Below, piece after piece: positions 7,864 to 17,071 of a stretch of 64,000 nucleotides of DNA. Under the pieces are notes generated by a model that searched no databases, had not been told where the DNA came from, and saw only the letters and a program-made list of their open reading frames with translations. This DNA comes from UBA5336 sp038745855 (lineage in GTDB: Bacteria; Pseudomonadota; Alphaproteobacteria; Caulobacterales; Hyphomonadaceae): NCBI GenBank assembly GCA_038745855.1, contig JBCDLC010000004.1:62001-126000 (forward strand), given 5' to 3'. The position numbers and the translations under genes are program-made. Each line of letters starts with the position of its first letter. The stretch's first letter is position 1.

Positions 7864-9068
7864 ACCAGCGCACCAACACGGCCAGCCCCTTCTCAGCGAA
7901 GCTCGTCGGCCTGATGATTGCCGTCGGCCTGTTCGGTTTCATGGCGGTCACAGTGCTGACGGCGTGGTCACCTGAATTGCGCGACAAGAACAGGGCAGGT
8001 CTGCATCCCTATTCGACGTCGGCGCTAGGCTATGGCGGCATTGTCCGCCTGCTAGAAGAAAGGGGCGACCCGGTATCGGTCAGCCGGTTCGACCGAGATC
8101 TCGAAGACTATACCGAGGCGCTGAAAGTGCTCACGCTGACGCCATTCGGGATGCAAGAAGCCCTCGAAGACCTGGACCTGCGGGGCAATGCCCTCATCAT
8201 CCTACCCAAGCGTTCGGGCACCACCGATCCGGTCAATCCGAAATGGCAATCATCGGTCTGGTACAACCCCGAGAGCAGCATAGCGGCGTTGCTCAACCCG
8301 TTCGATACCGATGCTTCGATCTGGCAGGTGCGTGCGCCCGCCTATCTCGAAGCCGAATTCGGACGTTTCAAACCTGCGTTTGATGGCGACATCCAGCTTA
8401 TCCGGTCCGATCGGCTGGAACCTGTCATGTCGACAGCTGCCGGCATGGTGGTCGCCCAAGTTCCAGACAGGGACATCTTCATTCTGTCTGACCCCGATCT
8501 CGTGAATACGATCGGTCTCGGCACGTTCGAGCGCGCCCGTTTTGCGACTGCGCTCTTGGACTGGTTACGCTATGACAATCGCCAGACGCCCATCGTTTTT
8601 GATGCAACGCTGCATGGTTTCGAACAGGCCCAATCGGTCCTTCAGATGATGTTTGACGTGCCGTTCCTCGGCGCAACGCTCATCGTTGTTGCCGTGTTCC
8701 TGATGTTTGGGTGGGCGGGCTTTGTCCGATTTGGAGCGCCGGAGCCCGAAGGCAGAGCCATAGCGCTGGGTAAGGAAGCCCTCACTGATAGTACGGCGGG
8801 GCTGATCACAATGACAGGCCGCGAGCGCCGCCTGGCGCCTGGCTACCTTGCCCTGACCCGGCGCGCGGCAAGCCGAGCAATTGCTGCGCCGCGCACGCTG
8901 ACCGATGACCAACTCAACGACCTGCTTGAGCGGGTGAGCCCAAAGGACGGCCAAGGGTTCATCGAACTCGCCGATGCAACGGCAAACCCGGCGACGTCGC
9001 GCGAAGACCTCTTGATCAAGGCCCGGCGCCTTTTCCAGTGGCGCAAGGAGACTAGCCATGGACACTGA
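7854..9068 (+). CDS. DUF4350 domain membrane protein
   Basis: A 404-aa protein with an N-terminal transmembrane helix (about 18-40), an extracytoplasmic DUF4350 domain (about 45-260; NRAGLHPYSTSALGYGGIVR start, later IFILSDPDLVNTIGLG) and a second helix near 275-295 (ATLIVVAVFLMFGWAGFVRF), then a cytoplasmic tail. The domain is related to the GldG-type domain of ABC-associated proteins, which matters because a GldG operon sits tail-to-tail downstream. Start ATG 7854 follows GGGGAGG directly and overlaps the DUF4129 stop. Its stop overlaps the MoxR start. Confidence 0.72.
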   Translation: MDVNQRTNTASPFSAKLVGLMIAVGLFGFMAVTVLTAWSPELRDKNRAGLHPYSTSALGYGGIVRLLEERGDPVSVSRFDRDLEDYTEALKVLTLTPFGMQEALEDLDLRGNALIILPKRSGTTDPVNPKWQSSVWYNPESSIAALLNPFDTDASIWQVRAPAYLEAEFGRFKPAFDGDIQLIRSDRLEPVMSTAAGMVVAQVPDRDIFILSDPDLVNTIGLGTFERARFATALLDWLRYDNRQTPIVFDATLHGFEQAQSVLQMMFDVPFLGATLIVVAVFLMFGWAGFVRFGAPEPEGRAIALGKEALTDSTAGLITMTGRERRLAPGYLALTRRAASRAIAAPRTLTDDQLNDLLERVSPKDGQGFIELADATANPATSREDLLIKARRLFQWRKETSHGH

Positions 9069-10035
9069 AACAGACATCCTCGACGTGCGGGCGGTCGGCC
9101 GCCTCGCCGACCAGATCCGTCATGAGGTCCGCAAGGCGATCATTGGCCAGTCCGAGAGCGTGGATCTGATGCTGATCAGCCTGTTCTCGTCGGGGCATAT
9201 CCTGCTCGAAGGCGCACCAGGCACGGCCAAAACACTGCTGGCTCAGACTTTTTCCGAAGCGATCTCCCTCCAGTTCGGGCGTATACAATTCACCCCGGAT
9301 CTCATGCCTGGCGATGTTTTGGGCACGAATATCTTCAATTTCCAGACGAACGCCTTCGCGCTCACGCGCGGCCCGATTTTCACCGACATTCTCCTTGCCG
9401 ACGAGATCAATCGGACCCCTCCCAAGACGCAGGCGGCCCTTCTCGAAGCCATGCAGGAGCGCAAGGTCACAATCGACGGCGAGCGCTATCCCCTCAATGA
9501 CCGGTTCATGGTGATCGCCACCCAGAACCCGCTTGAACAGCAGGGCACCTATCCACTGCCGGAGGCGCAGCTCGACCGCTTCCTGTTCAAGCACGTTCTC
9601 TCTTTTCCCAGCCGCGACGATGAAATCGCCATCGTCAGCGGTCACGGCCAGCGCGCGGGTATGAAGACGGCCAAGTCCTTTGGTGTGCAGTCAGTTGTTT
9701 CCGCCGATGACCTCAACGCCGCTGTCCAGGCTGTGTCCAGCGTGAAGATCAAAGACGACATCGTTGCGTATATCGTCGATATCGTCCGGGCGACGCGTGA
9801 GAACCCGTCCCTCGAGGCGGGGGCCAGCCCCCGCGCAGCAGCAGCCATCGCAGCGGCTTCGCGGGCGCGGGCAGCGCTGGAAGGGCGCGATTTCGTTATC
9901 CCCGACGACGTCAAACAGCTCGCGCAACCGGCGCTGCGTCACCGTGTGCTGCTTTCGCCGGCCGCCGAAATCGAAGGCCGTACAACAGTTGAAACGCTGG
10001 CTGCGATACTCGAACAGACGGCGGCGCCCCGTTGA
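9058..10035 (+). CDS. MoxR-family AAA+ ATPase
   Basis: A 325-aa AAA+ ATPase of the MoxR group, which act as chaperones that activate or assemble partner proteins, commonly with DUF58/VWA partners. Walker A is GAPGTAKT (52-59), Walker B ILLADE (111-116), followed by INRTPPKTQAALLEAMQE, and the sensor/arginine region reads TQNPLEQQGTYPLPEAQLDRFL. The C-terminal lid domain contains ASPRAAAAIAAASRARA. The gene starts inside the end of the DUF4350 gene and its stop overlaps the DUF58 TTG start, so expression is tightly coupled. Target and process are not known. Confidence 0.92.
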   Translation: MDTETDILDVRAVGRLADQIRHEVRKAIIGQSESVDLMLISLFSSGHILLEGAPGTAKTLLAQTFSEAISLQFGRIQFTPDLMPGDVLGTNIFNFQTNAFALTRGPIFTDILLADEINRTPPKTQAALLEAMQERKVTIDGERYPLNDRFMVIATQNPLEQQGTYPLPEAQLDRFLFKHVLSFPSRDDEIAIVSGHGQRAGMKTAKSFGVQSVVSADDLNAAVQAVSSVKIKDDIVAYIVDIVRATRENPSLEAGASPRAAAAIAAASRARAALEGRDFVIPDDVKQLAQPALRHRVLLSPAAEIEGRTTVETLAAILEQTAAPR

Positions 10036-11345
10036 TCTATCCCACGCCCCTGGCCATTGCCCTGATGGCAGCTGGCGTGCCCGTCGCGCTCACTCTGGCT
10101 GTCTTGGCGCCAGGGCTATGGACCCTCTCGGCGGGGTGGATCGCCGCTATCGGAGCGCTGCTTTTTGCAGATGCGGTTCTGGCAGCCAAAACACAGGCCG
10201 TGCGGACCAATATCGATGCGCCGCCGCTTCTCTACATGGGCGGCACACAGTCTTTGTCTTTTACGATGGCGTTTGAGCGGGGGCCCACACCAGAAATCGT
10301 AGAGCTCCGTCTCGAGGTAGGCGAGCGGCTGACGCCGCTTCTGACCAAGCGGCTCAAGGGTTTTCCTGGCGGAGCACACGAAACCAATTTCGAATTGACA
10401 CCATTACGCCGAGGGGACGCCCGGCTCACGGAGGTTTGGGCGCGGTGGAAGGGACCGTTTGGCTTGGTTTGGAAGCGATACCGGTCCGATCTCGATATCA
10501 GCCTGCCGGTGACGCCAAACACGCGCTGGGTCCAGGATGAAGCCATCCGGCTATATGCTCGCGACGCTGATTTCGGCATCAAATCCCAGATCGACCGCGG
10601 GGATGGCAGCGAATTCGATGCGCTTCGCGAGTTCGCCACTGGAATGGATCCCCGATCCATCGACTGGAAGCATTCTGCGCGGCACAGGGACCTCCTGGCC
10701 AAGGAATTCCGCACCGAGCGTAACCATAACATCGTCTTCGCGTTCGATACGGGGCGCCTCATGAGCGAGCCGCTCGATGGAGTCCCCAAGCTCGATCGCG
10801 CGATCAACGCGGCTCTTCTGCTGGCCTACGTATCCCTTCGATCGGGCGACAAGACCATGGTGTTTGGCTTCGGCGCCCGTCCGGGGCTCGCCACAGGGCA
10901 CTTGATGGGCACACGGGCGTTTCCGCGCCTGCAAATGCTGGCGTCCCGGCTCGATTATTCAACCGATGAGGCCAACTACACCGTCGCCTTGTCCGATCTC
11001 GCTGGCCGGCTGAACCGCCGGAGCCTGATCATCCTTTTCACCGATTTTATCGACACCATCTCTGCCGAACTGATGCTTGAGAATGTCCGCCGATTGGTGG
11101 ACCGGCATCTGGTGGTTTTTGCGACCTTCGAGGATGCATCGCTTCAAACCTTTATCGATGCGCCGCCGCTGGGCGTCGAGGATGTTGGCCGTGCGGTCAT
11201 TGCTGACGGCCTTTTGCGGGACCGGGAGGTTGTGTTCCGGAGGCTCCAGCGGCTGGGTGCGCAGGTTATTGAAACAAAGCCAGATCAGTTCGGCTCTGAA
11301 CTCGTGTCCCGTTACCTGCAGATCAAGCGGCGGGAAATGCTATGA
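10032..11345 (+). CDS. DUF58 domain protein, MoxR partner
   Basis: A 437-aa protein with two N-terminal transmembrane helices (about 7-55) and a C-terminal DUF58 region with a VWA-like fold. The diagnostic segment is FDALREFATGMDPRSIDWKH, then SARHRDLLAKEFRTERN and FAFDTGRLMSEP, which retains a partial MIDAS-like D-T-G-x-x-x-S. DUF58 proteins are the standard partners of MoxR ATPases. Translation begins at TTG 10032, overlapping the MoxR stop (TTGA), and ends in the ATGA overlap with the SpoIIM-like gene. It is likely a substrate or effector of the upstream ATPase at the inner membrane. Confidence 0.85.
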   Translation: MIYPTPLAIALMAAGVPVALTLAVLAPGLWTLSAGWIAAIGALLFADAVLAAKTQAVRTNIDAPPLLYMGGTQSLSFTMAFERGPTPEIVELRLEVGERLTPLLTKRLKGFPGGAHETNFELTPLRRGDARLTEVWARWKGPFGLVWKRYRSDLDISLPVTPNTRWVQDEAIRLYARDADFGIKSQIDRGDGSEFDALREFATGMDPRSIDWKHSARHRDLLAKEFRTERNHNIVFAFDTGRLMSEPLDGVPKLDRAINAALLLAYVSLRSGDKTMVFGFGARPGLATGHLMGTRAFPRLQMLASRLDYSTDEANYTVALSDLAGRLNRRSLIILFTDFIDTISAELMLENVRRLVDRHLVVFATFEDASLQTFIDAPPLGVEDVGRAVIADGLLRDREVVFRRLQRLGAQVIETKPDQFGSELVSRYLQIKRREML

Positions 11346-12382
11346 CAGACGTGCTGAAATCGTACCGCTTCCGGGAGGAGCGTGAGGCCGGCTGGCAGGC
11401 ACTCGAGACAATCCTGAAACGGGCCGAGAGCAAGGGCGTCCGTTCGCTCAGCGACGAAGACATGATGGCACTTCCGGGCCTTTATCGGCAGGCCGTCTCA
11501 TCCCTGTCTGTGGCCCGGAACATATCGCTCGATAGAAACCTCGTGACCTATCTCGAGAGCCTCTGCACCCGGGCCTATTTCTTTGTGTACGGCACGCGAA
11601 CCACTCTAAACCAACGCCTGGTTCGCTTTTTCAGCTCAGATTGGCCTGAGGCCGTTCGGTCCGCATGGGGGGCCACCCTTCTGGCGGCATTTTGCATGTT
11701 TGGCATGGCACTGCTGGCGTTCCTGCTTTGCATGAGTGACATGGAGTGGTTTTGGAGTTTCTCAGCGTCAATCATGGGTGACCGGACTCCAAACGCATCG
11801 ACCGAGTACTTGCGTTCGACCCTCTATGACGGCGGCGCGGCCTCCGAGGACATGTTGGCCGCGTTCGCGGGACGACTGTTCTCGAATAACAGCCAGGTTG
11901 CGCTCTATGCCTTCGCACTTGGGTTTGCTTTCGGTGTTCCGACCGCTTTCCTGCTGGCTTACAATGGTGCGATCCTCGGCGCCTTCTGCGCGCTCTTCTT
12001 CGACCGTGGACTCGGCTATGAGGTGATGGGATGGCTGCTGATCCACGGGGTTACTGAGCTATTCGCAATCGTCCTGGCTGGTGCGGCTGGCTTCCTGATC
12101 GGGGGCGCTGTTGCTTTTCCCGGCCGGCTATCGCGATTGGACTCGGCGAAGAAGGCAGGGAACTCGGCGGCCACCATCGCTGCTGGCTGCGTTGTCATGC
12201 TCTTTCTCGCAGCTTTGCTGGAAGCGTTCGGGCGGCAGCTGATTAATGTGGACGAAGTCCGGTATGCGATTGCCGGGACGACACTCCTGTTGTGGTTCGG
12301 ATATTTCTACCTGCCCCGAAACCGGTCCAACGTAGACAATAGCCCAATTGGCGGTGCTGATCCTTCGAGGCTGAGACCGTGA
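11342..12382 (+). CDS. Stage II sporulation protein M-like (DUF95) membrane protein
   Basis: A 346-aa multispanning protein of the SpoIIM/DUF95 family. The N-terminal 100 residues are cytoplasmic and helical. At least five hydrophobic segments follow, among them FCMFGMALLAFLLCM, the segment ending GFAFGVPTAFLL with the conserved NNSQVALYAFALG just before it, and VTELFAIVLAGAAGFLIGGA. In non-sporulating bacteria this family is found with MoxR/DUF58 and RDD genes, as here. It overlaps both neighbours by ATGA/GTGA junctions. The function outside sporulation is unknown; it may scaffold an envelope complex. Confidence 0.82.
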   Translation: MTDVLKSYRFREEREAGWQALETILKRAESKGVRSLSDEDMMALPGLYRQAVSSLSVARNISLDRNLVTYLESLCTRAYFFVYGTRTTLNQRLVRFFSSDWPEAVRSAWGATLLAAFCMFGMALLAFLLCMSDMEWFWSFSASIMGDRTPNASTEYLRSTLYDGGAASEDMLAAFAGRLFSNNSQVALYAFALGFAFGVPTAFLLAYNGAILGAFCALFFDRGLGYEVMGWLLIHGVTELFAIVLAGAAGFLIGGAVAFPGRLSRLDSAKKAGNSAATIAAGCVVMLFLAALLEAFGRQLINVDEVRYAIAGTTLLLWFGYFYLPRNRSNVDNSPIGGADPSRLRP

Positions 12383-13326
12383 CGGGCGCATCGACTGCTA
12401 CACAAACGCGGGGCTCGGGCGTATCGGTTGACGGCGCCCGCCAACGCGCCCTGCGAAAGCTCCGCCACGACCAGACGGCCAAGCGCGAGCGGACGCTCGT
12501 TACGCCCGAGGGCGCTGCGCTCACCCTCACGATCGGAACGTTTGGCGAGCGCGCCGGCGCGTTCATTATCGACTTCGTCATCCAGTGGACTGTCGTGCTC
12601 GTTGTTGTCTTTTCCGTCCTCGGTATCGCAGCTCAGATGGGCTTCGGCGCGTGGAATATTGCTGGCAGCTTTATCGGCGTGTTCATCTTCCTCTTCCGCA
12701 ATTTCTATTTCGTCTATTTCGAGATGGGCCGGCGGTCTGCCACACCGGGCAAGCGGCTGATCGGCTTGCGGGTTGCGGCGCGGAACGGCGGTCAACTGAA
12801 GGCCAATGCCGTCTTGGCCCGAAACTTCATACGGGAGATCGAGATCGGGCTTCCGTTCAGCTTCCTGTTCATGGGCGGTGACCAGGTGAACGCCTGGATC
12901 GGGATTTTCGGCTTCATGTGGGCCAGCGTGTTCATGCTGTTCCCGCTGTTCAACCGTGACCGGCTGCGCGCGGGCGACCTGATCGCAGGAACATGGGTCC
13001 TGCATTCGCCGAAGGTAAAGCTTGCGGGCGATATCAGCCAGTCCAGCTTAGCAAGCGGTCAGCAAGGCCGTTTTGCCTTCACGCCTGCCCAGGCCGATGC
13101 CTACGGCATCCATGAGCTGCACGTGCTCGAACAGGTGCTCCGCAACGCCAATGCCGACACCCGGACAGAAGTCGCCGATCGGATCCGCGCGAAGATCAGT
13201 TGGGCCCGAACCCCCGGCGAACGCGATATCGACTTCCTTGAAGCCTATTACGCCGCGCTGCGGCAGCGCCTCGAACAACGGATGCTTTTCGGGGACCGCA
13301 AGGAAGACAAGTTCGATATGAGGTGA
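12379..13326 (+). CDS. RDD family membrane protein
   Basis: A 315-aa protein with an RDD domain at about residues 50-210: AGAFIIDFVIQWTV carries the family Arg/Asp pattern in a membrane helix, and RSATPGKRLIGLRV is the conserved loop. Three to four membrane helices are visible. A cytoplasmic tail of about 90 residues (LEQVLRNANADTRTEVADRI and beyond) matches the extension seen in RDD proteins next to SpoIIM genes. It starts at GTG 12379 overlapping the SpoIIM-like stop and is the last gene of the six-gene operon. Role unknown; some RDD proteins elsewhere act as ion antiporters. Confidence 0.82.
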   Translation: MTGASTATQTRGSGVSVDGARQRALRKLRHDQTAKRERTLVTPEGAALTLTIGTFGERAGAFIIDFVIQWTVVLVVVFSVLGIAAQMGFGAWNIAGSFIGVFIFLFRNFYFVYFEMGRRSATPGKRLIGLRVAARNGGQLKANAVLARNFIREIEIGLPFSFLFMGGDQVNAWIGIFGFMWASVFMLFPLFNRDRLRAGDLIAGTWVLHSPKVKLAGDISQSSLASGQQGRFAFTPAQADAYGIHELHVLEQVLRNANADTRTEVADRIRAKISWARTPGERDIDFLEAYYAALRQRLEQRMLFGDRKEDKFDMR

Positions 13327-13366
13327 GGGGCGGCCGCGTCGTCTCCGCAAGTCTGCAGCAATACAC

Positions 13367-14389
13367 TCAAGGCCGGCTAATCGCGATCGTCGAAACGGGC
13401 GTCGTCATCTCCTGGTAATCAAGAGGGGCCAGCTTGAAAGCCCAGCCCCCAGCTTCGGCGTTGATCGATTGGGCACGGGCCGCTGCGTTGCCGGCCTCGA
13501 CCGCGCGGAGTGTGACGTAGCCGCCGTCGGACTCGTCATGGGCGTTCGCCACGATCTCCAAACCGTCGAATGTTACCGTTATCAGGCGTGCGACAGGTGG
13601 ACCCGTCAGTGCTTCCGCCTGTTTTGCGTCGATTGGCGCGAACCGCGACAAGGCCAGGCCAGCGCCACTTGCGGACAAGGGGGTCAACAATCGCATATCC
13701 CCAAAGGGCAAGGCAGGTGCGAATCCGTCTGGCCCGGCGCCCGCGCTCCGTGAAAGCACGATCCGGTCGCCGATCCGATCCTCGATCTCCACAAGCTGAA
13801 TTGTCTCAGCAGCAAGGTCTACGACCGCGAAATCCATCCAGGCGTCGCGGCTGTAGAATGGCGGCAAATCCCCATCGATACGATAGGCGGTTTGTTCATC
13901 CGGTCGTCGTGCATAGATCTGCCCACCCCGGCGGCCGGTCACGATCGATGCAAGAGGTTCTCCTTCCGCGCCGAGGAAACTGACAAGGGCCCCGTTCCCA
14001 CCGGCTTCTGGATCGCCAACGCCGATTTGGTCATGCTTTCGAGGGTCCTGTGTCCGCGCGTCGGCCCAGCGCATCGATTTCAGCCCTTCAGCCAGCGTCG
14101 CCAAGCGGTCGGCACGGATCGGATACCCTGCGGCCGTGTCCATTCGCCAGCCATCCCCGGCGCTGACCAATTGATAGCGCTCGTCGGCCAGCGTGACTAC
14201 GATCTGCGCGGTCTGCTCGATCAGTGCATCGACGTCGTTGAATACTTGCTGGCCCAGTCGCGCATCGGTGGAGATCGCAGGCCTGTCCAACGCCGCCCGG
14301 AGCGCCATCGTGGCTATCATTGCGACCAGGACCGCCAAGAGTCCCAGAAACCAGCGCCGGCGCGCCCTCTCAACCACAACGCTGCTCAT
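13367..14389 (-). CDS. DUF4340 domain protein of the Gld-type ABC operon
   Basis: A 340-aa protein with one N-terminal transmembrane helix (about 12-32, FLGLLAVLVAMIATMALRAA) and a long extracytoplasmic region of repeated DUF4340-type beta-rich segments (VVTLADERYQLVSAGDGWRM, YPIRADRLATLAEGLKSMRW). DUF4340 genes commonly follow GldG genes. ATG 14389 is chosen over the 15-codon-longer frame because it lies just after the GldG stop, with AGGAG 11 nt upstream, and goes straight into the membrane helix. Last gene of the minus-strand operon, tail-to-tail with the RDD gene (40 bp apart). Confidence 0.75.
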   Translation of the reverse strand: MSSVVVERARRRWFLGLLAVLVAMIATMALRAALDRPAISTDARLGQQVFNDVDALIEQTAQIVVTLADERYQLVSAGDGWRMDTAAGYPIRADRLATLAEGLKSMRWADARTQDPRKHDQIGVGDPEAGGNGALVSFLGAEGEPLASIVTGRRGGQIYARRPDEQTAYRIDGDLPPFYSRDAWMDFAVVDLAAETIQLVEIEDRIGDRIVLSRSAGAGPDGFAPALPFGDMRLLTPLSASGAGLALSRFAPIDAKQAEALTGPPVARLITVTFDGLEIVANAHDESDGGYVTLRAVEAGNAAARAQSINAEAGGWAFKLAPLDYQEMTTPVSTIAISRP

Positions 14390-14396
14390 CCCGGCA

Positions 14397-16313
14397 TCAT
14401 CTCCTGCCCCGGCGTCGCACGTACACCCCGGCACCTACGACCATCACAAGAAACGGCATGAGCCAGATGTTGATCGCCTTCAGGAGACCTTCCAGCGCAT
14501 CGATCTCTTTTCGGTAGTCCCGCTCAATCGCTCTCAGGCGCGCGCGGGCCGCGAGGATATCGTCCCGCAGGGACTGCACGTCTGCGCGCTCATCGGCTGT
14601 GAGCTGTGCCTCGAAGTCACCGGCCACAAAGCCGGCCGCTTCGGCCGTGCGCTGATACTCGCTGAGTTGTGCCTCGGCTGTGGCCAGTGTCTGCTCAAGG
14701 GCTGACTGTTCAGCGAAGAATTGTGCCTCAGCCCGTGCGCGAAGATCATCGATCCGGGTCATCGGTCGCAAGGCCTCCGCCCGCGACCGGAGGGTCAGGA
14801 GCCCTTCGTCGCCAAGCAGTGCGTCTACGGTGTTCAGTACGAAAGTGCCATTATCTCCCAGGGAAGGGCCGCCGCCAGGGCTCAAGTAAAACCCGTCGTC
14901 CAAGAGGTCCGCATCGGCGACCAGAACCATAGTGCCGATTACGGCGCTTTCACCGATATGGGCCGGCAGATCTGACGCCGCCGCCAGTGCCAGATCATCA
15001 ATCAGTGGGTCGCCTGTCAGAGGAACGGGAGGGGCGCCGCCCTCGAACGCTGTCGTGAACCGGCCGGAAAGCCGCGCCGCGAGCGTTGCCGGAGCATCGG
15101 CGGCCTCGTAGGCGAGCACGACCTCTGCAGGTGTCGGATTGGTGCGGGCGAAATCTGCATTGAGTGCGCTCGGCGCCGGCCCGGTCTGGATCAGGGGCTG
15201 GATATCGAGCGCCGTTTCCGGGTCAAAGCTGAGTGCGCCCGCTGCGCCGAAATTCACACTGCGCCGAAGATCTGCCGTAATCGGATCGTCGGGCGCCATG
15301 CCATCGGTCGGCGCGGCGATAAAGAGCGGTTGACCTGCAACGCTGATCCGTCCGTCGGCGTCCTCGACTTGGACGGGGAGGGCTGCGCTCACGTCGGCGA
15401 CGACGGTGTTGGAAAGGCCAACACCCCAATGGTCGAGCAGGGTAGGAAGCGACGATGACGGTTCGCGCACATCGGGGTCCAACAGACTTGTCCCTGTCGC
15501 GGCGAGTGCCGCTGGGTCGACAAGCACCACGAGGCGTCCACGTCGCAGCAGGAATTGGTCGATCAACCAGACCTGGAATTCATCGAGAGTCGGAGGATGG
15601 GCGAGAATTAAAAGCGAAAGGTCTTCAGGCAGACTGATGAAGTCGCGATCAATCGGCACCACAGTGTGGCGGCTCGCAAGATCTTGAAGCACAGCGTATC
15701 CCGTCTCCTGACCGTCGCCCTCCATCCCGCGCAACCCTGCCAAAACGCCGATCCGTGCCACGGTAGGGTCATCCAGCCGCGCAATCAGCCGGGTCACCTC
15801 GTATTCGAGCACAGTCTCCTTTTCCGGTTCGAGGAATGGAATCGTCCGGAGATCGTCAACGGAATTGCTAGCAAAGAGGCCGAAATAGAGGGGATCAGTC
15901 CCATCGGTCGTTACAGGCGCCAGACCTGCAGCGAGGATCTCATCTTCCGCTTCAGAGAACGGTGCGGGATCGATTTCCCGCACGCGCAAAGCGCCGCGGC
16001 TGAGACTTTCATAGCTCTCGAGAAGTTCCCGCACGCGTGTGGCGTGAGCCCGGATTGCCGGATAAGCCTGGCCCTCGGCGCGGCTGTATACGAAAGTCAT
16101 ATCGATGGGCTCAGCAATGCCTCGCAGGGTCGAAGCAGTTCCCGGTGAGAGGGAGTAGAGACTGCGCTCTGTAAAATCGATGCGAGCCGGTGCCAGGGCG
16201 GGTTGGAGCAGAAGGTTCGCACAGCCAAAGATCGCAACCGGCAGCAAGGTCATGGAGAGGAACCAGAGCCGTCCGGCGAGGAATCGCGTCAGGAAGGAAG
16301 AGAGCCCAGCCAT
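14397..16313 (-). CDS. GldG-like ABC transporter auxiliary protein
   Basis: A 638-aa protein of the GldG/ABC_transp_aux family. A transmembrane helix lies at about 16-38, then a periplasmic domain with typical landmarks (DFTERSLYSLSPGTASTLRG, FVYSRAEGQ, VLEYEVTRLIARL, RRGRLVVLVDPAA). After residue about 530 there is a coiled coil (ALEQTLATAEAQLSEYQRTA) and a C-terminal membrane helix (INIWLMPFLVMVVGAGVYV). ATG 16313 overlaps the permease stop as TGATG. In Bacteroidota GldG supports gliding, but the family is widespread in non-gliding Proteobacteria with an unknown substrate. Confidence 0.82.
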   Translation of the reverse strand: MAGLSSFLTRFLAGRLWFLSMTLLPVAIFGCANLLLQPALAPARIDFTERSLYSLSPGTASTLRGIAEPIDMTFVYSRAEGQAYPAIRAHATRVRELLESYESLSRGALRVREIDPAPFSEAEDEILAAGLAPVTTDGTDPLYFGLFASNSVDDLRTIPFLEPEKETVLEYEVTRLIARLDDPTVARIGVLAGLRGMEGDGQETGYAVLQDLASRHTVVPIDRDFISLPEDLSLLILAHPPTLDEFQVWLIDQFLLRRGRLVVLVDPAALAATGTSLLDPDVREPSSSLPTLLDHWGVGLSNTVVADVSAALPVQVEDADGRISVAGQPLFIAAPTDGMAPDDPITADLRRSVNFGAAGALSFDPETALDIQPLIQTGPAPSALNADFARTNPTPAEVVLAYEAADAPATLAARLSGRFTTAFEGGAPPVPLTGDPLIDDLALAAASDLPAHIGESAVIGTMVLVADADLLDDGFYLSPGGGPSLGDNGTFVLNTVDALLGDEGLLTLRSRAEALRPMTRIDDLRARAEAQFFAEQSALEQTLATAEAQLSEYQRTAEAAGFVAGDFEAQLTADERADVQSLRDDILAARARLRAIERDYRKEIDALEGLLKAINIWLMPFLVMVVGAGVYVRRRGRR

Positions 16314-17068
16314 CAGGGTTCTCGCTTCCGGGTCGCCCAGAGGCCGTTGAGGCTTGCGAAGAGGGCGATTACGGCGAGGAAAAACAGCACACTCCGCAAT
16401 TCCAGCACGCCCCGCTGGGCGGCCTCGAAATGCGTGAGAAAAGAGAACTGCGCCAACCGATCCGCAAGGACTGGCCCGAACAGGCCCGAAGCGGTGGAGA
16501 GGATCACGGGCCAGCCTGCTGCGGTGAAGACAAAAGCGATCATCACAGCGATTACAAAGGCCAGCACTTGGCGGCTGGTCAGTGCCGATATTGCAGCACC
16601 GATTGCCAGGTACGCGCCGGCCATCAGCGCGCTCATCAGATAGGTGATCGCAATGGCTGCATGGTCTGGCGTGCCGAGATACGACACCGAGATCCACATG
16701 GGCAGCGTGCAGACCAGCGCGACCAGCGCCACGCTCCAGGCTGCGAGCAGCTTGCCAAGCACGAGCCCCGGCATGCCGACCGGTAGCGAAAGCAACAGCT
16801 CATCGGTCCCGAGCGCCTGCTCATCGGACCATAGCCGCATCGCCAGCGCTGGCAGGAAAATCGTGTACAGCCAGGGGTGCCAGATGAAGAACGGAGCCAG
16901 GTCGGCCGACCCCGTGTCGAAAAACCGGGCGGCCTCCCAGGTGAACAGTCCGAGCGCAATCAGGAAGACGGCAATGAAGACATAGGCGATGGGCGCGCCA
17001 AAATAGGCAGCAAGTTCGCGCCGGTATGTGGCGGTGAGACCGCTGAAGGATGCCGCTACCGCGTCCAT
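16313..17068 (-). CDS. ABC-2 type permease (GldF-like)
   Basis: A 251-aa inner-membrane permease with six predicted helices. The opening YRRELAAYFGAPIAYVFIAVFL is typical of GldF-type ABC-2 permeases, and LPALAMRLWSDEQALGTDELLLSLP is the conserved coupling region. It would form the channel driven by the upstream ATPase and work with the GldG-like protein. It is 3 bp downstream of the ATPase stop and overlaps GldG by one base. The cargo is not known. Confidence 0.85.
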   Translation of the reverse strand: MDAVAASFSGLTATYRRELAAYFGAPIAYVFIAVFLIALGLFTWEAARFFDTGSADLAPFFIWHPWLYTIFLPALAMRLWSDEQALGTDELLLSLPVGMPGLVLGKLLAAWSVALVALVCTLPMWISVSYLGTPDHAAIAITYLMSALMAGAYLAIGAAISALTSRQVLAFVIAVMIAFVFTAAGWPVILSTASGLFGPVLADRLAQFSFLTHFEAAQRGVLELRSVLFFLAVIALFASLNGLWATRKREP

Positions 17069-17071
17069 GGG

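Noticed and set aside
12343..12356. CCAATTGG near the end of the SpoIIM-like gene, similar to the xylose operators
   Set aside because: Only the 8-bp core matches, it lies inside coding sequence and lacks the flanking AT/AT of the 12-bp palindrome.
12307..13005. Open frame antisense to the RDD gene
   Set aside because: Highly charged, low-complexity translation overlapping a clear RDD-domain gene; a shadow frame.
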